The notes: a model not told the origin generated them from the letters alone. 64,000 bases of DNA from Cystobacter fuscus DSM 2262 (GCF_000335475.2 NZ_ANAH02000007.1:551824-615823), one strand, 5' to 3'; shown: positions 46,160 to 55,227, counted from the stretch's first letter. Made by a program: numbers and translations.

Positions 46160-46459
46160 ATGCGACTGCGCCTGGTGCTGTGGGGTTCGCTGCTGACGCT
46201 GCAAGTCCTCGCGACGGCCTTTCCTCCCGAGGCCATCGCGCCCGCGGTGGCCGGTTCGGTCTACCTGCCCCTCATGGCCTTGAGAGCAGTGGGCCTCCCC
46301 GTTTTCGGAAGGGCGGAGTCCGGGGGATGGCCAGGGCCATCCCCGCTGGGGTGGATCCTGGTTGCCACCTTCTGGGCGGCTGTGTGGTGGGGCGTGGTGT
46401 CGCTCGCGGGCCGCCTCGCTCGAGGCCCATCTGGCGGAAGTGAAAGCAAATCCGCCTGA
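46160..46459 (+). CDS. Small membrane protein
   Basis: This 99-residue protein has two predicted membrane segments (about 5-45, probably including a signal-like start, and 68-85, ILVATFWAAVWWGVVSLAG). Its codon use fits the neighbourhood. It follows the giant kinase by 81 bp. No family is recognised. Confidence 0.5.
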   Translation: MRLRLVLWGSLLTLQVLATAFPPEAIAPAVAGSVYLPLMALRAVGLPVFGRAESGGWPGPSPLGWILVATFWAAVWWGVVSLAGRLARGPSGGSESKSA

Positions 46460-46598
46460 GATTCACATTGAGGGTTCGCGCTCCTGAGAGGGGGGAGACA
46501 GCGAATCCACCGTACGTGGGCACCAGCGGGCATTGGCCGACGCCCGTCCATGCGTTCGTCACCGTTTCGTCATGGCTCCGTGCGGCCCCCATTGGGAT

Positions 46599-47504
46599 TC
46601 ACGGACAGGAGGGCTTGTACTGCCCGCTGTCCACGAGCTGCTTGAAGTAGCGCCAGCTCGTGGCGTTGCCCTGGCCCGCGGGCCACTCGGTGGGGGCGTG
46701 TTGGTACTCGGGGAAGGAGCGGGTGACGTAATCCCGGAGGTGCTGGGGCAGCTCGGCCCAGCCGCCCATCAGCTTGCGGCCATGTGTCTGGTAGATGAGC
46801 TGGCCCGGTTGGGAGCCCATCTGCATCCAGGGAAGATAGGGGCCCACGCGCGTCCAGGAGATGTCCGCGGGTACGGTGTCGAGCCTCGAGTCCTCCAGCG
46901 CGGCGCGCGAGACGTAGAAGTTGAAGAGCTCGGCGGCCTGGTAGAGGTTGCCGCCGGAGTAGTCCGGGTACGTCGCCACGGGCAGCGGCGAGGGGTAGGC
47001 CAGGAGGATGTCGGTGCTGTAGACGACGCGATCCCCATCCTCGGTGTGCGCCAGCAGGGGAGCGTCCTTCTCACCGAAGCGGTTGTTGACGGGGTCGTTC
47101 CACACGTGGACGACGGACACGGACCTGCCGTTGAGCGGGTTGTTCCAGCACTCGAGGATCTCCCCCGTGGTGGGGTCTTCATAGAAGGAGGCCTCACGGC
47201 TGAGCTGCTGGTAGCCCTCCGCCGTCTTCTGGAAGCGGGTGATGTTGTAGCCCTCGAACTTGAAGAGCACCTTGTTGCTCCTCGTGACGGGGAGACTGCT
47301 CTCCTGGACGGACGAGTAGATGAAGCCGGTCCAGTAGAAGACCACCTCCTGCTCGGGATCGAGCGAGCCGCGCGTCTTCACGAAGCCGAGCAGGGTGTCG
47401 CCAGGCTGGGACAGGTCGAGGGGCGTGCGCGTTTCGGGCTCACCACACGCCAGCGCTCCCGCGAACGTCAGCGCGTACACCAGGTGACAAACGTGTCTTG
47501 CCAT
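46599..47504 (-). CDS. DUF1838 family lipoprotein
   Basis: This 301-residue protein has a signal peptide ending at a lipobox-like LAC. The body shows DUF1838-type features: ECWNNPLNGRSVSVVHVWNDPVNN, a Tyr/Trp-rich core and a C-terminal WRYFKQLVDSG. Its start is 15 bp after the stop of the upstream lipoprotein gene, so the two form an operon read leftward. The activity of DUF1838 proteins is not established. Confidence 0.82.
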   Translation of the reverse strand: MARHVCHLVYALTFAGALACGEPETRTPLDLSQPGDTLLGFVKTRGSLDPEQEVVFYWTGFIYSSVQESSLPVTRSNKVLFKFEGYNITRFQKTAEGYQQLSREASFYEDPTTGEILECWNNPLNGRSVSVVHVWNDPVNNRFGEKDAPLLAHTEDGDRVVYSTDILLAYPSPLPVATYPDYSGGNLYQAAELFNFYVSRAALEDSRLDTVPADISWTRVGPYLPWMQMGSQPGQLIYQTHGRKLMGGWAELPQHLRDYVTRSFPEYQHAPTEWPAGQGNATSWRYFKQLVDSGQYKPSCP

Positions 47505-47519
47505 GAGGATCTCCTGTTT

Positions 47520-48464
47520 TCAGGGAGGAGGGGGAGCGTAGGTCCAGGCGAGCAGGTCGGAGCGCTGCACGGAGCGCCCGTCCTTCAAGACCTCCAATGA
47601 CGCCTCCCCACCCGCCCGGAGGACATAGGTGTAGCCCTCATTGCGGAAGGTGAAGGTGGAGCCGTCCGAGGTGCGCTCCTCGGTCCCGCCCTGGACCGTC
47701 CGCGAGGCCGGAGTCGTCTGGCCATAACCCTCGATCCGCGTCTGCTTCGCCTTGGCGGCGGCGGCGAAGTCGAAGGACTGGTAGGTGAACCCACTGCCCT
47801 CCTGGGTGACGAGCACGCTGCGGGTGCCATCGAAGCCCATCACCCGCACGCCCAGCATCCAACGGCAGGACAGGTCCACCCCACCCGCCTGGAGGCTCAC
47901 GAAGGGAGGAATCAGCGCCCGGTCGGGCTCGGGCAACATGCCAGGATTGACCGCGTGCAGATTGCCCACCTCCTTGCCACCCTGGAGCAGCGGGTAGAAG
48001 CGCTGGCCAGCTCCGGGAGACACCTCTCCCAGTGCGTAGGTCTGCTGGGTGGACGGAGCACCCTTGCGCTTCTCCACCCAGGTGAGCGTGGCGGTGGAGC
48101 CCCCCTCGTCGCGCTCGACGACGGCGATCCGGGGCCGGTTCGTCCCATCACAGAGAAACCAGGCGGGACGCGGCGAGCCCTTCAGGCGCGAGAAGGTGCG
48201 GCTCGCCGCTGCGGGCTCCTCGGGCCGGGGGCTGGCCGTGGCACCGGGAGTACCCGCGTCGGGCGTGACGGCCGGGGCACTGGGAGCACCCGCGTCGGAG
48301 GCGGCGGCCTCGACCACGGGTGGAGCCTCGACGGGAGGCCGAGGGGCCGCCGTGGAGTTCTCCTGACAAGCACCCAACACAAACAGCAGCACGGGCGTGA
48401 AACGAGCACCGCTCCGACGGCTCTGGAGCATGAGTCGTTTGGAGGGGAAGGAGAGACGTCGCAT
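47520..48464 (-). CDS. Lipoprotein of unknown function
   Basis: This protein of about 314 residues has a lipobox (VLGAC) after a longish basic N-terminus; ATG 48464 and ATG 48431 are both possible starts. An Ala/Pro-rich linker (about 35-90) leads to a beta-rich domain (about 95-310) with DLSCRWMLGVRVMGFDG. No family is recognised. It is first in the operon with the DUF1838 gene and divergent from the molybdenum hydroxylase operon. Confidence 0.65.
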   Translation of the reverse strand: MRRLSFPSKRLMLQSRRSGARFTPVLLFVLGACQENSTAAPRPPVEAPPVVEAAASDAGAPSAPAVTPDAGTPGATASPRPEEPAAASRTFSRLKGSPRPAWFLCDGTNRPRIAVVERDEGGSTATLTWVEKRKGAPSTQQTYALGEVSPGAGQRFYPLLQGGKEVGNLHAVNPGMLPEPDRALIPPFVSLQAGGVDLSCRWMLGVRVMGFDGTRSVLVTQEGSGFTYQSFDFAAAAKAKQTRIEGYGQTTPASRTVQGGTEERTSDGSTFTFRNEGYTYVLRAGGEASLEVLKDGRSVQRSDLLAWTYAPPPP

Positions 48465-48566
48465 GTGACTGTCCTTAACATGACGTCCTTCATCCCAAGT
48501 GGTGATTCGCGCTGGGCCGCGCTTGAAGGACTCCTGTAGCTTCATCCGCGAGAGGAGTGTTCGACA

Positions 48567-49208
48567 TTGGCCCCATCCGATGATGACTCCGACCCCAAGC
48601 CCGTCCTGCCCAGGCTCAGCCGGCGGGATTTCTTCACCGGCGCGGGCGCGTCCGCGCTGACCGCCACGCTGGCTCAGTCCACCGCGCAGGCGGCCGCGTC
48701 CGCTCCGCCGGTCCTGGGCCCCGAGCCCGCCGCGCTCTCCCTGTCCGTCAATGGCCGCGCCGTGACCGTCCAGGCCGACCCCGCCACGACGCTGGCCGAG
48801 GTGCTGCGCAACCACCTCGGCATGACGGGAACGAAGATTGGCTGTGATCGCGGCGCCTGCTCGGCCTGCACGGTCTGGCTCGATGGCGAGGTCGCCGCGA
48901 GCTGCATGACGCTTGCCCTGGATGCCCGGGGCCGGAAGGTCACCACCATCGAGGGGCTTGCCCGGGGTGACGAGCTCCACCCGGTCCAGCGCGCCTTCGT
49001 GGAGAACGATGCTCTTCAGTGCGGGTTCTGCACGCCCGGCATGGTGATGAGCTGCGCCGCGCTGGTCGAGCGCAATCCGAAGTGCACGCTCGAGGATGTG
49101 AAGCAGGCGGTCAGCGGTCATCTGTGCCGGTGCGGCACCTATCCCAACGTCTTCAAGGCAACCCTCGCGGCGGCCCAGGCGGGTGGAAAGACAAAGGGGA
49201 ACAGCTGA
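48567..49208 (+). CDS. Tat-exported [2Fe-2S] subunit of a xanthine dehydrogenase family enzyme
   Basis: This 213-residue protein starts at TTG 48567, ten bases after AGAGGAG. The N-terminus carries a twin-arginine motif (LSRRDFF) with a hydrophobic stretch ending near AQAA. It binds two [2Fe-2S] clusters: the plant-type site GCDRGACSACTVW plus a later Cys, and CGFCTPGMVMSC with CRCGTYPN. The order small-large-FAD subunit follows as in the E. coli PaoABC (YagTSR) family but with large before FAD. Its stop overlaps the next start (TGATG). Confidence 0.92.
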   Translation: MAPSDDDSDPKPVLPRLSRRDFFTGAGASALTATLAQSTAQAAASAPPVLGPEPAALSLSVNGRAVTVQADPATTLAEVLRNHLGMTGTKIGCDRGACSACTVWLDGEVAASCMTLALDARGRKVTTIEGLARGDELHPVQRAFVENDALQCGFCTPGMVMSCAALVERNPKCTLEDVKQAVSGHLCRCGTYPNVFKATLAAAQAGGKTKGNS

Positions 49209-51688
49209 TGCAAGACGTCAAGGATACCACGGGTACCCAGGGCGCTGGCCCCTCCACCGACGGACAGAAAGGCCCGAAGGCGGGTCCCCAGCCGCCGCCA
49301 CCACCGAACCCAGGGCCCTCGAGGCAGCAGGCACTCCCATATGGGATTGTCGGCCAGGGATTGAAGGAAGTCACCCGGCGCGTCCCCGCGGATGAACCCC
49401 CTCCCCTCCCCGAGAACGCCAAGCTCAAGTCCATTGGCAAGCCCGTCTCCCGTCTGGATGGAATCGAGAAGGTCACTGGCAGGGCCCGCTACACCTTCGA
49501 TGTCCAGCTCCCCGGAATGCTCTGGGGCAAGTGGGTCACCTCGCCGCTGCCCCATGCGCGCATCAAGTCCATCGACACCTCGGCGGCCGAGCGCGCCCCG
49601 GGGGTCCGGGCCGTTCACGTGCTGGAGCGAGTGCTCTCGACCGCGCAATTGCGCGACCCCAAGGCGGAAAAGGGCAATCGCTATCCCACGGTCCGCTACG
49701 CGGGCCAGCCCATCGCGGCGATCGCGGCCGACAACCCCCGTGCCGCCGAAGCCGCGGCGCGGCTGATCAAGGTGGAGTACGAGCCCCAGGCCCACGTCAC
49801 CGGGATCGAGGAGGCGATGAAGGAGAACGCGCCTCGCGTCTTCCCCGGGCCCACCGAGCAGCCGGCGACGGCGGGAGGTGGCGGGGCGCCTCCGGGTCTG
49901 CCCCAGAAAGGCAACGTACGAGGTCCCGACACGAAGCCTCGAGGAGTGGGCCCGCGCGGGGACGTCGCCCAGGGGTTTCGCGAGTCCGAGGTGGTGGTCG
50001 AAGCGGAATACCGCACGCAGGTGCAGACCCACGTGCCCATGGAGCCGCACGGAATCGTCGCCGATTGGCGGGACGAGGGGCTCACCCTCTACGCGTCCAC
50101 CCAATACCTTGGCAGCGTCCGGGACGAGGCGGCCGAGCACTTCGATCTGCCGAAGAGCAAGGTCCGGGTGATCAGCGACTTCACCGGCGGCGGCTTCGGC
50201 GCGAAGTATGGGATTGGCAACTTCGGACTGCTCGCCATCCACCTGTCGCGCAAGGCCCGGGCGCCGGTGCGGATGATCCTGGATCGCCGGGACGAGCATG
50301 TCTCGGGTGGCCATCGCCCCAACAGCATCCAACGGCTCAAGCTCGGCGCGAAGCGTGACGGCACCCTCGTGGCGCTCCAGCTCCAGGCGTATGGCAGCGG
50401 AGGCGTGGCCGGAGGCGCGGGGGTCGGCTTCGCCCACTCCACCCTCTATGACTGCCCGAACGTGCACGTGGAGCAGTACGACGTCTTCACCAACACGGGG
50501 CCCTGCGCCGCCTTCCGGGCGCCCGGTCAGGTCCAGGGCATGTTCGGCCTGGAGCAAGCCGTGGACGAGCTGGCGGAGAAGCTCGGGATGGACCCGCTCA
50601 CGCTCCGGGAGAAGATCGACATCTCCGGGACGGATGATTGCCTGGCCCGAGCCCATGAGCGCCGCGTGGGCGCCGAACGGTTCGGCTGGAGCAAGCGGCG
50701 GCCCGCGGGCTCGGACAAGGGAGCCATCAAGCGGGGCATGGGAGTCGCCCAATCCCAGTGGCTCTACCTCGTCCACCGCAACGCCGCGTGCGAGGTGCGG
50801 GTGATGGGCGATGGTTCCGTCGAGGCCTTCAGCGGCACGCAGGACATCGGCACGGGGACGCGCACCATCCTGGCCCAGGTGGTGGCGGAGGAGTTCGGCC
50901 TGCGCCCCGAGGAGGTGGGTTCCCATATCGGCGACTCCCGCTATCCAGGTGGGCCCGCCTCCGGAGGGAGCCGGGTCACCAGTTCCCTGACTCCCGCCGC
51001 CCGCAACGCCGCCTGGCGCTGTGCCCGTGAGCTCGCCACACGCCTCGCCCCCGTTCTCGACGCGAACGCGGACGACATCGTCTTCGCGGGGGGCAAGGTG
51101 ATGGTGAAGGGCAAGGCCTCGACGGCGATGCCGTTCCGGGAGGCGGTCAAGAAGGCCCGCTTCCAGGAGATCTCCCACCGGGCCGAGCGACGGGACGACT
51201 ACGAAGGGTACATGGCCGTGACCCCGGACATGAGCATCAGCCGGCATGGCATTGGGGGCGTCCAGTTCGCCGAGGTCGAGGTCGATACCGAGACGGGCAT
51301 CGTCAAGGTGGTGCGGATGGTCGCGGTGCACGACTGTGGGCGTCCCATCAATCCCAAGCTGACCGAGAGCCAGATCTTCGGAGGGGTGATTCAAGGCGTG
51401 AGCTACGCGCTCTACGAGGAGCGGCACCTGGACGCTGCGAGCGGCCACCAGCTCAACGCCAACGTCGATCAATACAAGATCGTCGGCTCGCGCGAGGTGC
51501 CGAACATCGAGGTCATCCTGCTCGAGCAGCTCGGGGCACAGTCCTCGACGGACGCGCGTGGAGTCGCCGAGCCCGCCAACGTGGCCACGGCGGCGGCGGT
51601 GGCCAATGCCTTCTACAACGCGACGGGCAAGCGCATCCGCACGCTCCCGATGACACCCGCGAACGTGCTCGCGGCGCTGCGCGGCTGA
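49208..51688 (+). CDS. Molybdopterin-binding large subunit of a xanthine dehydrogenase family enzyme
   Basis: This 826-residue subunit has an unusual Pro/Gly-rich N-terminal extension (about 1-70) before the conserved SIGKPVSRLDGIEKVTG start. Molybdenum-cofactor segments include GGGFGAKYG, AFRAPGQVQG, GTQDIGTGTRT and GGPASGGSR; the active-site Glu is predicted as Glu789 (GVAEPAN). It should oxidise an aldehyde or N-heterocycle in the periplasm, carried there with the Tat-bearing small subunit. Substrate is unknown. Confidence 0.92.
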   Translation: MQDVKDTTGTQGAGPSTDGQKGPKAGPQPPPPPNPGPSRQQALPYGIVGQGLKEVTRRVPADEPPPLPENAKLKSIGKPVSRLDGIEKVTGRARYTFDVQLPGMLWGKWVTSPLPHARIKSIDTSAAERAPGVRAVHVLERVLSTAQLRDPKAEKGNRYPTVRYAGQPIAAIAADNPRAAEAAARLIKVEYEPQAHVTGIEEAMKENAPRVFPGPTEQPATAGGGGAPPGLPQKGNVRGPDTKPRGVGPRGDVAQGFRESEVVVEAEYRTQVQTHVPMEPHGIVADWRDEGLTLYASTQYLGSVRDEAAEHFDLPKSKVRVISDFTGGGFGAKYGIGNFGLLAIHLSRKARAPVRMILDRRDEHVSGGHRPNSIQRLKLGAKRDGTLVALQLQAYGSGGVAGGAGVGFAHSTLYDCPNVHVEQYDVFTNTGPCAAFRAPGQVQGMFGLEQAVDELAEKLGMDPLTLREKIDISGTDDCLARAHERRVGAERFGWSKRRPAGSDKGAIKRGMGVAQSQWLYLVHRNAACEVRVMGDGSVEAFSGTQDIGTGTRTILAQVVAEEFGLRPEEVGSHIGDSRYPGGPASGGSRVTSSLTPAARNAAWRCARELATRLAPVLDANADDIVFAGGKVMVKGKASTAMPFREAVKKARFQEISHRAERRDDYEGYMAVTPDMSISRHGIGGVQFAEVEVDTETGIVKVVRMVAVHDCGRPINPKLTESQIFGGVIQGVSYALYEERHLDAASGHQLNANVDQYKIVGSREVPNIEVILLEQLGAQSSTDARGVAEPANVATAAAVANAFYNATGKRIRTLPMTPANVLAALRG

Positions 51689-51705
51689 ACCGGACCGGAG
51701 GACGC

Positions 51706-52695
51706 ATGCAGAGCTTCGAGTGGGTGGATGCTGAATCCGTGGAGCAGGCCGTGTCGCTGCTGGGTGAAGGCAACGAGCGCACGCCGGTCGTGGCGAAGGC
51801 CGGCGGGATGGATCTGCTGGATTTGATGAAGACAGGCGTCGTGTCCCCGCGCCGGGTGGTCAACCTCAAGACCATCAAGGGACTGGACGGGGTGCGCTTC
51901 GAAGCGAAACAGGGCCTGGAGCTCGGCGCCCTGGTGACGCTGGCCCGGGTGTCTCGGGAGCCCGAGGTGCGCCGTCGCTTCGTGGCGCTCGCGGACGCGG
52001 CGGAGCACGCCGCGACGCCCCAGGTCCGCAATGCCGCCACGCTGGGCGGCAACCTGCTCCAGCGGCCCCGCTGCTGGTACTTCCGCAACGAGTACTTCCA
52101 CCAGGTGGGAGGCAACGAACTCGAGCGGGTCCGCGCGGGAGAGAACCAGTACCACGCCATCTTCGACAACCAGCGCACGGCGATGGTGCACGCCTCCACC
52201 CCGGCCACGGCCCTGGTGGCCTATGGCGCGTCGGTCGAGTTGAGCGGACCCGGCGGCAAGACGCGCGTGGTCCCCGTGTCCGACTTCCTGCTGCCACCGG
52301 ACATGAAGCGGCCACGCGATACGGTCATCGCGCCGGACGAGGTGTTGACGCGCGTGCGCATCCCGGTGCCGGGCGCGGGAACGAAGGCGGCGTACCACAA
52401 GCAGGGCGAGCGGGAGAGCTACGACTGGCCGATCTGCGACGTCGCGGTGGTGCTCCAGATGGATGGTCAGGTCGTCCGGCAGGCGGCCATCGCCCTGGGC
52501 TGGGTCGCGCCCACGCCCCGACGGGCGGCGGAAGCGGAGAAGCTCCTCGTGGGGAAGAAGCTCGATGAGGAACTCGCGCGGCAGGCGGCGAAGGCGGCCG
52601 TGAGCGGCGCGACGCCCCTGTCGAAGAACGCCTACAAGGTGCCGATCCTCGAAGCGGTGATCCGAAGGACGGTGGTCGCCGCGTCGAAGGCCTGA
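51706..52695 (+). CDS. FAD-binding subunit of a xanthine dehydrogenase family enzyme
   Basis: This 329-residue protein has the FAD-binding segments VVAKAGGMDLLDLMK and VRNAATLGGNLLQRPRCWYF. E. coli PaoB carries an extra [4Fe-4S] cluster in the stretch after this point; here only Cys123 is seen in it (RPRCWYFRNEYFHQVGG), so that cluster is probably absent. It completes the three-subunit hydroxylase. No XdhC-type maturation factor is in the window. Confidence 0.9.
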   Translation: MQSFEWVDAESVEQAVSLLGEGNERTPVVAKAGGMDLLDLMKTGVVSPRRVVNLKTIKGLDGVRFEAKQGLELGALVTLARVSREPEVRRRFVALADAAEHAATPQVRNAATLGGNLLQRPRCWYFRNEYFHQVGGNELERVRAGENQYHAIFDNQRTAMVHASTPATALVAYGASVELSGPGGKTRVVPVSDFLLPPDMKRPRDTVIAPDEVLTRVRIPVPGAGTKAAYHKQGERESYDWPICDVAVVLQMDGQVVRQAAIALGWVAPTPRRAAEAEKLLVGKKLDEELARQAAKAAVSGATPLSKNAYKVPILEAVIRRTVVAASKA

Positions 52696-52703
52696 GGGAG
52701 CCC

Positions 52704-52961
52704 ATGGACTCGAACACCGAGCAGAAACCCCCGCGCGTCTGCAGGCGGGTGCGCTCGAAGGGAACGCCGGGCGTGCGCTACGACGCGGCGGTGGAGTGGG
52801 AGACGGGCTTCGTGTCGACCGCGACGTTCTGGTGCGTCTCGACGGGAGAGTGCGTGGGGCCCGATGACGACCTGGTCCATCCGCATGCCTGCGGAGAGGG
52901 GCGCGTCTGCTTCCGTCCCCCCACGGACGAGTCGGCGGAGGAGGCTCGAATCCTGGAGTGA
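52704..52961 (+). CDS. Small Cys-containing protein at the end of the molybdenum hydroxylase operon
   Basis: This 85-residue protein starts 8 bp after the FAD-subunit stop, implying co-translation. It is hydrophilic, with no membrane segment and four spaced cysteines (VCRRV, WCVSTGEC, HACGEGRVCF). It could bind a metal or act as a small maturation or electron-transfer partner, but no family is recognised. Confidence 0.6.
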   Translation: MDSNTEQKPPRVCRRVRSKGTPGVRYDAAVEWETGFVSTATFWCVSTGECVGPDDDLVHPHACGEGRVCFRPPTDESAEEARILE

Positions 52962-53060
52962 ACTTGGGAACCGTTCACCGCCCAGGCTTGGTTGAGGAGG
53001 GGGCGGGAAGGGCGTGACCAACATTCCGGGCGGTTGCGAGGTAAGGGCGCGATTCTGCTG

Positions 53061-53107
53061 GGAATTTCGCACCGCCCGGCGCGGGTTCGATTCCCGCCGC
53101 CTCCACT
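53061..53107 (+). other. 3' fragment of a tmRNA gene, putative island attachment site
   Basis: GGAATTTCG, then a T-stem/loop (GCGGGTTCGATTCCCGC at 53081-53097) and an acceptor strand CGCCTCC ending ACTA, reproduces the 3' end of bacterial ssrA. No matching 5' part (GGGGGC...TTCGACGGGG) lies upstream, and the ACTA end is not a proper ACCA. This is what an integrative element leaves behind when it inserts into ssrA. The accessory region starts directly after it. Confidence 0.6.
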
Positions 53108-53167
53108 AGAAGTTGCCCGCCGCCTTAGCTCACCTTCCCACGGACCGGGTGCTCGCCTCGTCGTTCG

Positions 53168-53350
53168 GTGATAGCCACCGGCCCGAGGAATGGACGCGGA
53201 AGGTCGGCGAACGCCAGGAGCGTGGGGTTCACGCTCTTCTGCCTGGGGATGCTGACCCTGCTCATCGCGGGGCAAGGGTTATGCCTGCCGTTGGCCGGAA
53301 TCACGGCGTTCCTGGCCTTGCTTATCGTGCTGGGCCTCACCAGGCCGTGA
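53168..53350 (+). CDS. Possible small membrane protein
   Basis: This 60-residue frame (GTG start) encodes a basic N-terminus and a hydrophobic hairpin (FTLFCLGMLTLLIAG, GITAFLALLIVLGL). It has no good ribosome-binding site and no recognised relatives, and it lies in a region of gene debris. It may be genuine or accidental. Confidence 0.3.
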   Translation: MIATGPRNGRGRSANARSVGFTLFCLGMLTLLIAGQGLCLPLAGITAFLALLIVLGLTRP

Positions 53351-53354
53351 GCGG

Positions 53355-53527
53355 TCAAGTCGCGCTGGCACCGCCGCGGGCACCGGCGCGCCGGGTGAGG
53401 TCGCGGAAGGCGCTCATCGCCGGGTCGGTGTGGGTGCGCTCGTGCCACCACAGGTTGATGGTGAGGGTGAGCGGCGGCACCGGGCTCTGCACGGTGCGCA
53501 GGCCAAGGCGCGGGCCGAGGCGGGTTG
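53355..53527 (-). pseudogene. C-terminal fragment of a LysR-family regulator
   Basis: The minus strand encodes PVPPLTLTINLWWHERTHTDPAMSAFRDLTRR, the typical end of a LysR substrate-binding domain, followed by a stop. Upstream of about 53527 it joins DNA shared with the IS91-like remnant at 58010, so the rest of the gene was lost at an element boundary. Confidence 0.6.
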
Positions 53528-53690
53528 CGTGCCGGGCCAGAGGAGACGCGGTGCAGCCCCATGGGGCACACGCCGGCCCCGAGGGCCCCTCCAAGGGGCG
53601 GCCAGCCTACTCCCAAAGAGGATGCGCGGCTCGCCTTGGGGGACCAAATCGATTCTTGTCGGACCAGATTCGGACCAAATCTGGAGGCGA
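53528..53690 (-). mobile_element. IS91-like element remnant
   Basis: The first roughly 65 bp (TGCCGGGCCAGAGGAGACGC onward) are nearly identical to 58010-58073, inside another IS91-like remnant. The minus strand reads ACAPWGCTASPLARH in both. The remainder includes two copies of a TCGGACCAGATT/TCGGACCAAATC motif and ends where the direct repeat begins. Confidence 0.5.
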
Positions 53691-53916
53691 GCGCATAAGA
53701 GGAATGGGGGCAATGTCGAGGGCAGCGGGGGGAGCAGAGAGGCAGAGGAAGGCCGCTGAGGGGAGCCCACGAGCTGTGAGCCATGCCGGTGCACTCTGGG
53801 TGGAGCCGTGCCGGCTTGCTCGACAGGTCTACCGATAGTACGTTGCAACTGGTTGCGGTTTTGCAATCACGACTGGAGGAATCCCATGGGGGTCTTGACC
53901 TTCGCGCTCAACGTGA
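53691..53916 (+). repeat. Long direct repeat, left copy (226 bp)
   Basis: This copy is identical to 55527-55751 except for one extra T in a T-run (GGTTTTGC against GGTTTGC). It begins GCGCATAAGAGGAATGGGGG, an IS91-like terminus seen at other places in the region, and ends inside the first codons of a dihydrofolate reductase-like gene (ATG 53886). That gene copy is cut off after about ten codons and runs into unrelated sequence. Confidence 0.9.
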
Positions 53917-53990
53917 GCCATTGGCTCAAGTCGTCTACTTGCAATAGACTGAGAACCAATGACTCCACCGCGTATTGCCTATCCCAGTGA
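53886..53990 (+). pseudogene. Truncated 5' end of the dihydrofolate reductase-like gene
   Basis: The ribosome-binding site and first ten codons (MGVLTFALNV) are the same as in the intact gene at 55721. The sequence then diverges at 53917 and hits a stop at 53990. It is the duplicated 5' end left by the insertion carrying the DAC-domain gene. Confidence 0.7.
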
Positions 53991-55227
53991 TGTCGCAGCC
54001 GAATTCATTCGCCGCGAGGAAGCCACCTGGCATCGCCTGAAGATGCATCCCATTTTCGGCAAATCTTTCAAGAATGAACCCAAGAGCCCCACCAAAGTCA
54101 AAATCAAACAACTAATCGAAACGATGTTTTTCGCATCTCAGGCAACGGAAGAAGGTCACTTCAGCCGTGTAGGCATCGTCTTTATCGATGACCTCGATTC
54201 ATTTCGAAACAGCAGGTGGACGCTCGTCCGTTTTTGCTCCCCTCTAGATTTCGACGTGAACCACATCACCAAGTATGCCTCGGCGTGTGGCGCAACCGAC
54301 GCTCTCTTTGCAGTAGTTGCAGACAACCAACAACTCAAAATAGTTGGCATCGCGACCCCACCGGCTCCCAGCTTCTTGGCGTTCATTGAATTTATTCAAG
54401 TCATTGCGTTGAATCCTGGAGACGTTTCCGTCAGGCGTGGTGTCGAGGAAATTGTACGTTATCGGCGTGGGCGTGTTCTTCAGAACTGGCCGAGCGTGGA
54501 CGACCCGACGGAACTCACAAAGCACCACATCAAACAACTCAATACCATTCAGCGAGCAGTCATCGGGAATGATGCTGAGCCTGCCTATGCATCAAGCGTA
54601 TTCTCTGAACTTGCGTTCATACTTAAAGGCATGGTCAGGCGGAAGCACGGCGGACTCATCGTTGTGCTCGGACCTGACGATAATCTGAGAGGCATCTTTG
54701 ACAGCCCCATGCGATTGGCTGAGCCGTTGAAGTTTGGAGAGGCGCTCCGGAACATGAATGAGGCTCTCTCGTTTCAACGGGCTGTTAGCGAGAGAAACTT
54801 CAACGTTCTCACAAAAACTTTCGACTACCACGCAGCAGAGGGATACAATCAGCCGAACTGGCAAGAGCGCGCGGATGAAGACGTGCAATTCGCGGCTAGC
54901 GTTGTGTCGCGAATGGTCGAACAAATCACCAACTTCACTACTGTCGATGGGGCCGTGGTCCTGAATCAGCAATTGGATGTCCTTGCCTTTGGCGTCAAAC
55001 TTCCGTCTCAAGACATGGACGGCGTCGAAGTCAAAACCATTGGCCTCGATAGGCGCCCAGACAAGCCATTTCTATTGAGCATGCGAGGCACTCGTCATCG
55101 AGCAGCGGCAGGCTTTGCCAAGGCACATGACCAAGGACTCTCTGTCATTGTCTCCCAGGACGGAGACGCGGCCATTTTTGTGGCTTACGGCCCGGAATTG
55201 GTTGTTCACTGGCCCTTGGCTTTGTAG
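53959..55227 (+). CDS. Diadenylate cyclase (DAC/DisA_N) domain protein with N-terminal sensor region
   Basis: This 422-residue protein carries both catalytic motifs of the DisA_N domain near its C-terminus: DGA (330-332) and GTRHRAA (377-383), followed by SVIVSQDGDAAIF. It is predicted to make cyclic di-AMP or a related nucleotide. The first 300 residues are not a known transporter or membrane anchor; they resemble the soluble sensor regions of DAC proteins predicted in conflict-associated nucleotide systems. Base composition is much lower in GC than neighbours and codon use is relaxed, indicating transfer. The gene lies alone between two long direct repeats; no dedicated effector gene is recognised. 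Confidence 0.8.
   Translation: MTPPRIAYPSDVAAEFIRREEATWHRLKMHPIFGKSFKNEPKSPTKVKIKQLIETMFFASQATEEGHFSRVGIVFIDDLDSFRNSRWTLVRFCSPLDFDVNHITKYASACGATDALFAVVADNQQLKIVGIATPPAPSFLAFIEFIQVIALNPGDVSVRRGVEEIVRYRRGRVLQNWPSVDDPTELTKHHIKQLNTIQRAVIGNDAEPAYASSVFSELAFILKGMVRRKHGGLIVVLGPDDNLRGIFDSPMRLAEPLKFGEALRNMNEALSFQRAVSERNFNVLTKTFDYHAAEGYNQPNWQERADEDVQFAASVVSRMVEQITNFTTVDGAVVLNQQLDVLAFGVKLPSQDMDGVEVKTIGLDRRPDKPFLLSMRGTRHRAAAGFAKAHDQGLSVIVSQDGDAAIFVAYGPELVVHWPLAL

Noticed and set aside
49139..51472. A 777-residue minus-strand frame
   Set aside because: It is antisense to the molybdenum-hydroxylase large subunit and shows no domain or ribosome-binding site.
52704..53107. A complete tmRNA gene ending at 53107
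   Set aside because: There is no 5' tmRNA sequence or tag-peptide frame, and the required length would overlap a protein gene, so only a 3' fragment is claimed.
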